Source: Acidisphaera sp. L21
GTDB taxonomy: Bacteria > Pseudomonadota > Alphaproteobacteria > Acetobacterales > Acetobacteraceae
Length of the DNA: 64,000 nt
Reading direction: 5' to 3'
Assembly (NCBI RefSeq): GCF_009765685.1
Contig: NZ_LMUY01000052.1
Location: 1-64,000 of the forward strand
Both the position numbers and the translations under genes were made by a program. Shown here in pieces: positions 54,256-62,364 of the stretch. How positions within the stretch are numbered: the stretch's first letter is position 1; each line of letters starts with the position of its first letter. The notes under the pieces were generated by a model, which saw only the letters and a list, made by a program, of their open reading frames with translations, did not search any database and had not been told where the DNA came from.

Positions 54256-55764
54256 CTACAAATAGGCTTTGCCTGCCTCGCTAGCGAAGCGCGCCGGATC
54301 GCCCTCCCAGATGATGCGGGCGTGTTCCAGCACGTAGACGCGGTCGGCGTGCGGCAGGGCGAACGTCACGTTCTGCTCCCCCAGCAGCACGGTGATCGGC
54401 GTGGTGTTGCGCAAACGCTCCAGCGCGTGGCTGAGTTGTTCCAGGATGACGGGCGCCAGGCCGAGCGTAGGTTCGTCCAGGATCAGCAATTTTGGCTGCA
54501 TCATCAGGGCGCGGGCAATGGCCAGCATTTGCTGCTCGCCACCGCTCATCTTGCCGGCGGCCTGGGTCGCGCGGGATTTCAGGATCGGGAATAGCTCGAA
54601 CAGCCAGTCGAGCTTGGCCGTCCGATCGCCGTTGGAGAGGCGGGCGCCGCCGAGGTCCAAATTCTCCCGCACGCTCATCGTGCCGAATAGCTCACGGCTT
54701 TCCGGGCACTGCACGATGCCACCGCGCGCGATGCTGCCGGCGGTGCGCCCGGCGAGTGTATCGCCGCCCCAGACGATGCTGCCGCTATAGGGCACCAAGC
54801 CGGAAATCGCATTGAACAGCGTGGTTTTCCCCGCGCCGTTCAGCCCGACGACGGAGACGAACTCCCCCTCCCGCACATGGATGGACACGCTCTGCAGCGC
54901 CTGTGCCTTGCCATACAGGACGCCGACATCCTTCACCTCCAGCAGAGGCGGGCCGGGTTTCTGATCCAGCTCCGGACGGGCCGAGGTCTCGATGCTGCCG
55001 GCGCCGAGATAGACCTGGCGCACGGTCGGGTTTGCCATCACGTGCTCGGCACTGCCTTCGGCGACGAATTCACCCAGGTACATGGCCAGCACGCGGTCCA
55101 CCAAGGCGGCGACGCTTTTGACGTTGTGGTCGACCAGCAGCACGGCACGGCCTTCCTCGCGGAAACCGGCGATCAATTTGGAGAAGGCGGCGACCTCCCC
55201 GGCGGTCAATCCGGCAAAGGGCTCATCTACCAGCACTACTTTCGGGTTGCGCGCGATGGCCTTGGCCAATTCTAACCGGCGAAGGTCGGCGAAGGGGAGC
55301 GTTGCCGGGCGGCGATCGAACACGGCACCCAACCCGACGCGTTCGGCGATGGCGCGGGCCTTGCCCTCGACCGCCGGGTCGGCAAACAGCTTCAGCAGGG
55401 CGTCCGGCAGCAGGGCGAGCTTGATGTTCTCACCAACTGTTTGCCGGTGCAGCGGGCGGGAGTGCTGGAACACCAGCCCCACGCCCTGTCGCGCGATGCG
55501 GTGGGACGGCCAGCCGGCGACGTCCACCCCGTCGATGACGACGCGGCCGGCGTTCGGCCGTTCGATGCCCATGATCAGCTTCATCACGGTGGATTTGCCG
55601 GACCCGTTCGGCCCGATCAGCCCCAGGATCTCACCGGGTTTGATCGAGAAACTCATGTCCTTCACCGCCACCAGGCCGCCGAAGCGCTTGGTCAGGCCCG
55701 AGACCTGCAGCAGCCCGGTGGATACTGTTGAGCGGTCCGGACGCGGACGGACATCCACGTTCAT
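54256..55764 (-). CDS. Fused LivG-LivF ATPase of branched-chain amino acid type ABC transporter
   Basis: 502 residues with two ABC cassettes. The first (about 17-255, LivG-like) has Walker A GPNGSGKST at 51-59 and Walker B VVLVDEPFAGL, with a poor signature (LPFADLRRLELAKA). The second (about 268-502, LivF-like) has Walker A GLNGAGKTT near 303, signature MSGGEQQMLAIARAL and Walker B LLILDEPTLGL. Normally these are two genes. It is the last gene of the liv-type operon, overlapping livM by 4 bases. Confidence 0.93.
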   Translation of the reverse strand: MNVDVRPRPDRSTVSTGLLQVSGLTKRFGGLVAVKDMSFSIKPGEILGLIGPNGSGKSTVMKLIMGIERPNAGRVVIDGVDVAGWPSHRIARQGVGLVFQHSRPLHRQTVGENIKLALLPDALLKLFADPAVEGKARAIAERVGLGAVFDRRPATLPFADLRRLELAKAIARNPKVVLVDEPFAGLTAGEVAAFSKLIAGFREEGRAVLLVDHNVKSVAALVDRVLAMYLGEFVAEGSAEHVMANPTVRQVYLGAGSIETSARPELDQKPGPPLLEVKDVGVLYGKAQALQSVSIHVREGEFVSVVGLNGAGKTTLFNAISGLVPYSGSIVWGGDTLAGRTAGSIARGGIVQCPESRELFGTMSVRENLDLGGARLSNGDRTAKLDWLFELFPILKSRATQAAGKMSGGEQQMLAIARALMMQPKLLILDEPTLGLAPVILEQLSHALERLRNTTPITVLLGEQNVTFALPHADRVYVLEHARIIWEGDPARFASEAGKAYL

Positions 55765-56687
55765 GCTTCACTCCGACGATGCAGCAGCGTGCCGAGGAAC
55801 CCGGCGGGGACGAACAGGATCACCACCAGCGCGAAGGCCGACACGACGAAGGTGCTGAGCTGGCCGAGTGGCCGCAGCACCTCGCCGGCGCAGACCAGGA
55901 ACACGGCGCCCAGTATGGCGCCCAGGATGGTGCGGCGACCGCCCAGCACGGCGGCGATGATCACCTGCACACCCACGGCAAGGTCGATCACCGTGCCCGG
56001 TGACGCGGTGCCGTAGTAGAAGACCAGCAATGCCCCGGCGAGCCCGCTGAAGAACGCCGACACGCAGAACGCCGCCAGCTTGTGCTTGGCTACGTTGAAG
56101 CCCAGCGCCTGCGCCTCCACCGGGTCCTGCCCACAGGCCTGCAGGATGAGCCCCGCAGACGAGCGGGACAGGCCGAATAGAATAAGCCCGCTGATGGCCA
56201 TGAACCCGAGCGCAAAATAATAATTTGTGTTGTCGTCGATCGACAGCACGTCCGGGACGGTCAGCCCGATTTCGCCGCCGGTCCAGTGGGCGAACACCGT
56301 CACCATCTGCTGCAACAGCAACACGGCCACCAGCGTGATCAGCCCGAAATAGGGGCCGGACAACCGCAGCGCCGGCAGCGCCAGCAGCACGCCGCCGATG
56401 ATCGCCATCGCAGTGCCGAACACCACGCACACGGCAATTGGCCACCCGGTTTCCGCATCCAGGATGCCCGCACCATAGGCGCCCAGCCCGACGAGAAAGG
56501 TCGGTCCGAAGTTCACCTCCCCCGCAAAGCCGAACAGCAGGTCCCACGACATCGCGAAGACTGCGAAATAATAGGCCGGGATCAGCACGCCAAGGATATA
56601 GCCGGACACACCCAGCGGCAGCAGGATGGCGATGAGCAGAAGGCCCAGCACGCCCCAGAACAGACGGGAGCCCAATATGCCGCGCAT
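55761..56687 (-). CDS. Branched-chain amino acid type ABC permease (LivM-like)
   Basis: 308 residues from ATG 56687, which overlaps the stop of the livH-like gene. It has about nine membrane helices and the LivM pattern G-F-A-G-E-V-N-F-G-P-T-F-L-V-G-L-G-A-Y. A longer in-frame start inside the upstream gene is rejected. It is the second channel subunit. The solute could be a branched-chain amino acid, an amide or an aromatic compound. Confidence 0.9.
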   Translation of the reverse strand: MRGILGSRLFWGVLGLLLIAILLPLGVSGYILGVLIPAYYFAVFAMSWDLLFGFAGEVNFGPTFLVGLGAYGAGILDAETGWPIAVCVVFGTAMAIIGGVLLALPALRLSGPYFGLITLVAVLLLQQMVTVFAHWTGGEIGLTVPDVLSIDDNTNYYFALGFMAISGLILFGLSRSSAGLILQACGQDPVEAQALGFNVAKHKLAAFCVSAFFSGLAGALLVFYYGTASPGTVIDLAVGVQVIIAAVLGGRRTILGAILGAVFLVCAGEVLRPLGQLSTFVVSAFALVVILFVPAGFLGTLLHRRSEA

Positions 56688-57556
56688 CAGCGCCTCCCCA
56701 ACAGGCCCTGCGGCCGTAAATAGACCACGGCGACCAGCAGGATCAGCGATGGGATGTTCCGGTATGCCGGGGAGATGAGATACGAGGTGATCGTTTCCAG
56801 ATACCCGACGCAATAGGCGGCCACGAGCGAGCCGGACACGCTGCCCAGCCCGCCAAGCACCACGATCGAGAAGGCCGATGCCGTCAGCGTGCCGGCATTG
56901 TCGGACGACACGCCCAGGAAGGCGCCCAGCAGCACACCGGCTACGCCAGCCAGCACGCCGTAGATCGCCCAGACCAGCAGGTGGATGTTGGACAATTCGT
57001 AGCCCAGCAACGTCAGCCCACGGGGATTGATCGAGGCTGCCAGCAGCGCCTTCCCAGCCTTGGTCTTATTCACCAGCAGCCATAGCGCGCCGATCGTGGC
57101 CCAGCACAGCACCGCGGTCAGGATCTCGTTCGTGGGGGTGCGCACGCCGGCGATCTCCGTCACGCCGGCGATCAGCGGGCGCACGGTATGCGGGCTGGTG
57201 GTGGTGAAATAGGCGACCGCCTCCTGGATCATGATGCCCCACAGCAGTGTGCCGGTGAGCACGAAAATCTCGGTCTCCTCCCGCGGGATGGAGCGGGAGC
57301 GTTGGATCGGCCGCACCACCAGGAAATAGGTGGCGAACGCGGTGGCCATGCCAGCCGCCAAGCCGGCCGCAGCACCACCCAGCGCGCCCACCGTATCGGC
57401 GGCCAGCCAGGCCACGACGGCCGCCACCAGCATGGTGCCGCCATGCGCCAGGTTTAGCACACCGGACACGCCGAACATCAGCGTGAACCCGACCGCGCCC
57501 AAACCGTATAGCGCACTGATCGCAAAACCGTCGATGAGGACCTGAAGCGCTAGCAT
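56687..57556 (-). CDS. Branched-chain amino acid type ABC permease (LivH-like)
   Basis: 289 residues with about eight membrane helices and the LivH signature G-F-T-L-M-F-G-V-S-G-V-L-N-L-A-H-G-G. It is the first channel subunit; its gene lies 85 bases after the SBP gene with a hairpin in between, and it touches the LivM-like gene with a 1-base overlap. Confidence 0.91.
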   Translation of the reverse strand: MLALQVLIDGFAISALYGLGAVGFTLMFGVSGVLNLAHGGTMLVAAVVAWLAADTVGALGGAAAGLAAGMATAFATYFLVVRPIQRSRSIPREETEIFVLTGTLLWGIMIQEAVAYFTTTSPHTVRPLIAGVTEIAGVRTPTNEILTAVLCWATIGALWLLVNKTKAGKALLAASINPRGLTLLGYELSNIHLLVWAIYGVLAGVAGVLLGAFLGVSSDNAGTLTASAFSIVVLGGLGSVSGSLVAAYCVGYLETITSYLISPAYRNIPSLILLVAVVYLRPQGLLGRR

Positions 57557-57601
57557 GCTCCGGTCCTCCGCATGACCATGATTGGCATCGGCAACCCCTT
57601 T

Positions 57602-57627
57602 GCCCTCCCCCGGGTGTGGGAGAGGGC
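57602..57627. repeat. Hairpin between the SBP gene and the LivH-like gene
   Basis: GCCCTCCCC and GGGAGAGGGC form a stem of about nine base pairs with one bulge and a 7-base loop. There is no U-run. Such elements between SBP and permease genes often protect the upstream mRNA, giving more binding protein than membrane subunits. Confidence 0.4.
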
Positions 57628-57641
57628 GCTAATGGCCAGGC

Positions 57642-58865
57642 TCAGTTCGTCAGCTTGACGAAGCCGGGGAACTTCAGGGTGTTGCTGCCGGCGACGGAGG
57701 CGGGCCAGATCGGGACCTGCTTGCCGTCCTGCCACTGCACGAACAGGCCGCTCACGGCGTCCTTGCCGTATTCCATGGCGTGGGTGGACGGGTTGTCCTT
57801 GCCGAAGAACCGGATCTGGCCGACCGTGCCCTGCCAGTCCGTCTTCTCCAGCGCATCGACCATCTTGTCCGGGTCCGTGCTGCCGGCGCGATGGATGGCG
57901 TCGGCGATGTAATACACCTCGTCATAGGCGCCATAGCCGGAATAGGCCGGGGTGATGCCGTATTTTTTGATGTAGGCCTGGGCGAACGGCACCGTCTTCG
58001 GCGTGCTGGGCACGCTGTCCACGGCCACGAGTTGCAGCACGATACCCTCGGTCGCGCCGTTCGTGTCCTTCCAGAAGGTGGAGGACGTCGCCTGTGATGA
58101 AATTCCGAATTGCGGAATGGGGACCTGCTGGTTGGCCCACTGTACCGTCGGCTGCACGCCCACATGGCTGATGCCGGTGATGATGACGTCCGGCTTCTTG
58201 CCTTCGATCCCGTTATAGATCGGGGTGAAGTCCGTCGTATCGGGCGACATACGGATGTGGTCCAGCACCTTCAACCCGACTTTCGGCAGGCATTCGATGA
58301 ACCCGGCATCCAGCGGCGTGGTCCAGGCCGCGTCCTCGCTCATGATGACGGCGGATTTCATGTGGTATTTGCTGTCGACCAACAGGTCCTTCGCTGCGTC
58401 ACAGGTGGCACTCGCCAGGAAGCTGGAGGCCAGGTAGCCGTGGAAGAAATACTTCAGGTGGTCGTAATCGGCATGGATGCGCTTGCTGATGTCGTCGCTG
58501 GCCGCACCCGGCGTGATCGTCGGCATCTTCAGCCGGCCGGCCCACGGCTCCAATGCCAGGGCCACTTCGCTGGTGTAGCTGGCGATGACCGCGTTCACTT
58601 TGTCCTGGGTGGCCAAGCGCTGGATGGCGCGCACCGCGTCGGCGGCGGAGTTGTGGTCGTCATAGGCCACCAACTCGATCTTGCGGCCGTCGATCCCGCC
58701 CTTGGCATTGATCTCATCGGCGGCGATTTGCGCGCCATTGGGGATGGCGATGCCGGAAATAGCGGAGTTTTCCGCGATAATGCCGATCTTGATCGGGTCG
58801 GCCGCGGCGGCGGCTACGGGCAAGGCGAGCACGGCAAGGGCCGGTAGCAGTCTCATTACGGACAT
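57642..58865 (-). CDS. Branched-chain amino acid type ABC substrate-binding protein (LivK-like)
   Basis: 407 residues from ATG 58865 (or 58856). The signal peptide ends near A-A-A-A-D. The mature protein begins I-K-I-G-I-I-A-E-N-S-A-I-S-G and has the periplasmic-binding type I fold (VAYDDHNSAADAVRAIQRL). It binds an amino-acid-like, amide or aromatic ligand in the periplasm. It is the head of the operon with LivH, LivM and fused LivGF. No amino-acid-specific motif was recognised. Confidence 0.88.
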   Translation of the reverse strand: MSVMRLLPALAVLALPVAAAAADPIKIGIIAENSAISGIAIPNGAQIAADEINAKGGIDGRKIELVAYDDHNSAADAVRAIQRLATQDKVNAVIASYTSEVALALEPWAGRLKMPTITPGAASDDISKRIHADYDHLKYFFHGYLASSFLASATCDAAKDLLVDSKYHMKSAVIMSEDAAWTTPLDAGFIECLPKVGLKVLDHIRMSPDTTDFTPIYNGIEGKKPDVIITGISHVGVQPTVQWANQQVPIPQFGISSQATSSTFWKDTNGATEGIVLQLVAVDSVPSTPKTVPFAQAYIKKYGITPAYSGYGAYDEVYYIADAIHRAGSTDPDKMVDALEKTDWQGTVGQIRFFGKDNPSTHAMEYGKDAVSGLFVQWQDGKQVPIWPASVAGSNTLKFPGFVKLTN

Positions 58866-59014
58866 TTGGACACATATCCCCTGGTAAGCCGCCGGTTTGG
58901 CCCGGCATTGCCGCAACGCTAGTGCAAGCGTGGCGTGGGAGTAAATCGGCAATCGATGTCTGGCGTCTCGCCGGGCACAGGTTATGCTCAGCCCCATTCT
59001 GAAGGAGACCAAAG

Positions 59015-59713
59015 ATGGCGACGATTACGGTGCAGGCGACGGACGGCTCGGGCAGTTTCTCTGCCCTGGTGGTCGAACCGACGACCAAGCCGGCCGGCGC
59101 CGTGGTGCTGATTCAGGAGATCTTCGGTGTGAACGACGCGATGCAGGCGATCGCTGCCGAGGTCGCCGATCTGGGGTTCATCGCCATCTGCCCCGACCTG
59201 TTTTGGCGTATCCAGCCCGGCATCGTGCTGACAGATAAGACCGATGCCGAGTTCAAGCAGGCGCTGGAGTATATGGGCCAGTTCGACCAGGCGAAGGGCA
59301 TCGACGATTTGAAGGCGACGGTTGCGGTAGCCCGCGCCATGCCGGGCTGCAACGGCCATGTCGGGACGATGGGCTACTGCCTGGGCGGCCGGTTGGCGGT
59401 GATGATGGCGGTGTCGTCCGATGCGGACGTGAACGTGTCGTATTACGGCGTCGGGATCGATGACCAGGTCGCCGAGTTCGAGCATCTGCGCAGCCCGCTG
59501 GTGATGCATATCGCTGGCGAAGACGGGTTCTTCCCCGCCGCGGGCCGCGCGAAAGTGATCGCCGCGGCGAAGGGTTTGTCGCACATCCAGGCCTTCAACT
59601 ATGACGGCGCCGACCACGGGTTCGCCCGGGTCGCTGGCAAGCATTGGAACGGCCTGGCCGCCACCATCGCCAACGGCCGCAGCGCCGAAGCCCTGGCGGT
59701 GGCCCTGGGCTAG
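59015..59713 (+). CDS. Dienelactone hydrolase family protein
   Basis: 232 residues, an alpha/beta hydrolase with nucleophile Cys122 in the G-Y-C-L-G-G elbow, the acid in GEDGFF and the histidine in GADHGFAR, plus the early I-Q-E-I-F-G-V-N segment typical of carboxymethylenebutenolidase. It has AAGGAG before the ATG. It may hydrolyse a lactone in aromatic compound breakdown, but many members have other esterase roles. It is followed 5 bases later by a CoA transferase gene. Confidence 0.9.
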   Translation: MATITVQATDGSGSFSALVVEPTTKPAGAVVLIQEIFGVNDAMQAIAAEVADLGFIAICPDLFWRIQPGIVLTDKTDAEFKQALEYMGQFDQAKGIDDLKATVAVARAMPGCNGHVGTMGYCLGGRLAVMMAVSSDADVNVSYYGVGIDDQVAEFEHLRSPLVMHIAGEDGFFPAAGRAKVIAAAKGLSHIQAFNYDGADHGFARVAGKHWNGLAATIANGRSAEALAVALG

Positions 59714-59718
59714 CAGCG

Positions 59719-60912
59719 ATGCCGCTGAGCAAGGGGGCGCTGGCTGGGGTGAAGGTGGTGGACCTGACCCGGGTGCTGGGTGGTCCGTACTGCACGATGA
59801 TCCTGTCGGACCACGGCGCCGACGTGATCAAGGTGGAACCACCCCAGGGCGACGAGACCCGGGACTGGGGCCCGCCGTTCGACGAGGAGCACAACGCCAG
59901 CTACTTCCTGGGCGTGAATCGCAACAAGCGCGGCCTCGCGTTGGACATTAGCAAGCCAGCCGGGCGGGAGGTGCTGATGCGCCTGCTGCGGGATGCCGAC
60001 GTGCTGATCGAGAACTTCAAGCCCGGCAGCATGGAAAAATGGGGCATCGGCTACGGCTCGCTGGAGCCGCTGTTTCCCAAGCTGATCCACTGCCGCGTGT
60101 CGGGCTTCGGGGCGGAGGGGCCATTGGGCGGGCTGCCCGGCTACGACGCCATCGTGCAGGCCATGGTCGGGTTGATGAGCATCAACGGGCCGGAAACGCC
60201 GCTGCGCATGGGGACCGCCGTGGTGGACATGACCACCGGGCTGTATTCCACCATCGGCATCTTGATGGCGCTGCAGGAGCGTACTCGCTCTGGACAGGGG
60301 CAGTTCGTCGACATGACGCTGCATGATTGCGGCATGGCCTTGCTGCATCCGGCGGCAGCGAACTTCCTGATGAACGGCAAGCGACCGAAGGCGACCGGGA
60401 ACCCGCACAGCAACGTCACGCCATACGACGCGTATCCAACGGCGACCTGCCAGATCTTCCTGGCGATCGGCAATGACGGGCAGTTCCGCAAGCTGGCCGC
60501 CGCGATCGGCAAGCCGGACCTGGCAGACGACCCGCGTTTCGCCAGCAACGCCCTGCGCGGTGCCAATCGGGAGCCGCTGACTGCGGTGCTGATTGAGGCG
60601 TTCGCCACCGAGGACGGGCACGCGCTGAGCGACAGACTGGCCAAACTGGGCCTGCCCGCCGGGCCAGTGCTGCATGTAGATGAGGCTTTGGCGGCCCCGC
60701 ATACCGCCGCACGGCAGATGGTGACGGAGCTGGATGGGTATCGAGCGCTAGGCACCCCGATCAAGCTGAGCCGGACACCCGGCGGCACACGGTCGATCCC
60801 GCCCAAATTCGGGGAGCATGGCCCGGCTGTGCTGGGTGAACTCGGTTATTCCGAGCCGGAAATCGCCGGCTTGATCGACGAGGGCGTGCTCTACACGAAG
60901 CGAAAGAGGTAA
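59719..60912 (+). CDS. CaiB/BaiF family (class III) CoA transferase
   Basis: 397 residues from ATG 59719. The family start G-V-K-V-V-D-L-T-R-V-L-G-G-P and the catalytic aspartate in VVDMTTGLYSTIGILMAL are present. It moves CoA between carboxylic acids, often formyl- or succinyl-type. The gene is 5 bases past the dienelactone hydrolase stop, so the two form a small operon. Substrate unknown. Confidence 0.92.
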   Translation: MPLSKGALAGVKVVDLTRVLGGPYCTMILSDHGADVIKVEPPQGDETRDWGPPFDEEHNASYFLGVNRNKRGLALDISKPAGREVLMRLLRDADVLIENFKPGSMEKWGIGYGSLEPLFPKLIHCRVSGFGAEGPLGGLPGYDAIVQAMVGLMSINGPETPLRMGTAVVDMTTGLYSTIGILMALQERTRSGQGQFVDMTLHDCGMALLHPAAANFLMNGKRPKATGNPHSNVTPYDAYPTATCQIFLAIGNDGQFRKLAAAIGKPDLADDPRFASNALRGANREPLTAVLIEAFATEDGHALSDRLAKLGLPAGPVLHVDEALAAPHTAARQMVTELDGYRALGTPIKLSRTPGGTRSIPPKFGEHGPAVLGELGYSEPEIAGLIDEGVLYTKRKR

Positions 60913-60951
60913 GTTGCCGGTGTGGTGGGCTGCCTCACCAGCCCGGCAACT
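60912..60951. terminator. Bidirectional hairpin between CoA transferase and ahpD
   Basis: A 9-bp outer stem AGTTGCCGG / CCGGCAACT with an inner 5-bp stem TGGTG / CACCA lies between convergent stops. Strong and long enough to end transcription from both sides; no U-run. Confidence 0.6.
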
Positions 60952-60961
60952 CCGATCGGCG

Positions 60962-61498
60962 TTAGGCTGCGACGGCCAGTGCGTCTTCGCCATCCAGCAC
61001 GGCGGCGACGGCGTGGACCACGGCGGCGATGCGTACGGCGGCTTGCACCTGCTCCTGCGTCATCCCGGCCTGGCGAACCACTTTCTCGTGGCTTTCCATG
61101 CACATGGCGCAGCCGTTCACGGCTGAGACTGCGAGCGACCACAGCTCGAAATCGGCCTTCTCCACGCCGGGCCGGGCCATGATGTTCATGCGCAGACGGG
61201 CGGGCATGTTGGCGTAGTCGCCGCCGACCTGATGGGTGAAGCGGTAATAGACGTTGTTCATGCCCATGATCGCGGCGGCGGCCTTGGCGGCGGCCAGGGC
61301 CTCTGGCGTCAACTGGGCGCCGAACTCACCAACGATGGCGGCGGACACCTCGGCATTGCGGGAGGCGAGCGCGGCGGCCACGAAGGTTCCGGCGCGCTGC
61401 TGCTGCGACAGGCTCGGCTCCGTCGCCAGCGAGCCGAGGTTCAGCTTCAGATCCTTGGCGTAGTCGGGAATGCGGGCCTTCAGGGATTCGACGGACAT
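60962..61498 (-). CDS. ahpD: Alkyl hydroperoxide reductase AhpD (carboxymuconolactone decarboxylase family)
   Basis: 178 residues. The active site C-x-x-C-x-x-x-H is Cys130, Cys133, His137 in [11 protein letters not shown], the same spacing and numbering I recall for mycobacterial AhpD. AhpD reduces AhpC using lipoamide-linked dehydrogenases. It lies 55 bases after the AhpC gene on the same strand, with a hairpin between, so the pair is a working peroxide-reducing system. Confidence 0.93.
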   Translation of the reverse strand: MSVESLKARIPDYAKDLKLNLGSLATEPSLSQQQRAGTFVAAALASRNAEVSAAIVGEFGAQLTPEALAAAKAAAAIMGMNNVYYRFTHQVGGDYANMPARLRMNIMARPGVEKADFELWSLAVSAVNGCAMCMESHEKVVRQAGMTQEQVQAAVRIAAVVHAVAAVLDGEDALAVAA

Positions 61499-61520
61499 TG
61501 CACTTGTTCCTCAGGCGGTT

Positions 61521-61545
61521 GGGGCGGTCCGTGAGGGACCGCCCC
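61521..61545 (-). terminator. Hairpin between ahpC and ahpD
   Basis: A perfect 10-bp GC-rich stem GGGGCGGTCC / GGACCGCCCC with loop GTGAG, 8 bases past the ahpC stop on the minus strand. No U-run follows, so it may act as a partial terminator that lowers ahpD relative to ahpC. Confidence 0.5.
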
Positions 61546-61553
61546 GGCTCGGC

Positions 61554-62108
61554 TCAGGCGGCGACTTGCAGGAAGTCGTCACCCTTGTTCCAGTTGCACG
61601 GGCACAGCTCGTCGCTCTGCAGTGCGTCGACCACGCGCAGCACTTCGGCTGGGTTACGGCCCACGCTATCGTGGTTCACGGACACGAAGCGGATGATGCC
61701 CTGCGGATCGACGACGAAGGTCGCGCGCATCGCAACGCCATCGGCCTTGTCCAGAATGCCGCAAGCGATCGACAGCTCACGCTTCAGGTCGGACAGCATC
61801 GGGATCTCGAGCTTGTTGAGGTCCTCGTGGTGCAGGCGCCAGTTTACGTGGGTGAACTCGTTGTCGATGGACACGCCGTAGACGACGGTGTCGCGGTCAG
61901 CGAAATCACCGGCCATCTTGCCGAATGCAACGATCTCGGTCGGGCAAATGAAGGTGAAGTCCTTCGGCCAGAAGAAGACGATCTTCCACTTGCCTTCGTC
62001 GGTCTGGTCCGTGATGTCGGTAAAGCAGGTCTTCAGGTTCAGGCCCTCGGGCCCACCCTTGACTGCCTTCAGGTTAAAGGACGGGAAGGTATCGCCAACT
62101 GTCAGCAT
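61554..62108 (-). CDS. ahpC: Peroxiredoxin AhpC
   Basis: 184 residues from ATG 62108, which has CAGGAG seven bases upstream; ATG 62114 is too close to the site. It is a 2-Cys peroxiredoxin with peroxidatic Cys55 in DFTFICPTE and C-terminal cysteines 169 and 171 in D-E-L-C-P-C-N-W, of which one is the resolving cysteine. The AhpC-AhpD type is found in actinobacteria and alphaproteobacteria and lacks AhpF. It removes peroxides and peroxynitrite. Confidence 0.94.
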   Translation of the reverse strand: MLTVGDTFPSFNLKAVKGGPEGLNLKTCFTDITDQTDEGKWKIVFFWPKDFTFICPTEIVAFGKMAGDFADRDTVVYGVSIDNEFTHVNWRLHHEDLNKLEIPMLSDLKRELSIACGILDKADGVAMRATFVVDPQGIIRFVSVNHDSVGRNPAEVLRVVDALQSDELCPCNWNKGDDFLQVAA

Positions 62109-62148
62109 ACTCATCTCCTGGAATCGGACAGGGTGCATTGTGCGCTGC

Positions 62149-62177
62149 ATCATAAGCGCTGCACTGCACAATATGCC
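62149..62177 (-). promoter_or_regulatory. Possible ahpC promoter
   Basis: On the minus strand, TATGAT (62154-62149) is a good -10 box, 17 bases after a poor -35 (GGCATA, 62177-62172). A weak -35 suits activator control. A dyad-like sequence CGATAGGAATTTCCGATCGG (62200-62219) lies just upstream at about -66 and resembles a LysR/OxyR-type site loosely. Confidence 0.3.
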
Positions 62178-62364
62178 AGCCCAATTGACCAAAAAACTCC
62201 GATAGGAATTTCCGATCGGTGCCTTAACCGTAGACTATGAAGCGCATGGTATGATGGCAAAGGGACCGTACCGTCGACGCAGTCGCGCCGCTTGTTTACG
62301 GTGTCGGCCTTTGCTGGCTTGATCAGCACGATAGGGTTTCGACGGCATGTTGTGGGAGCGCGTC

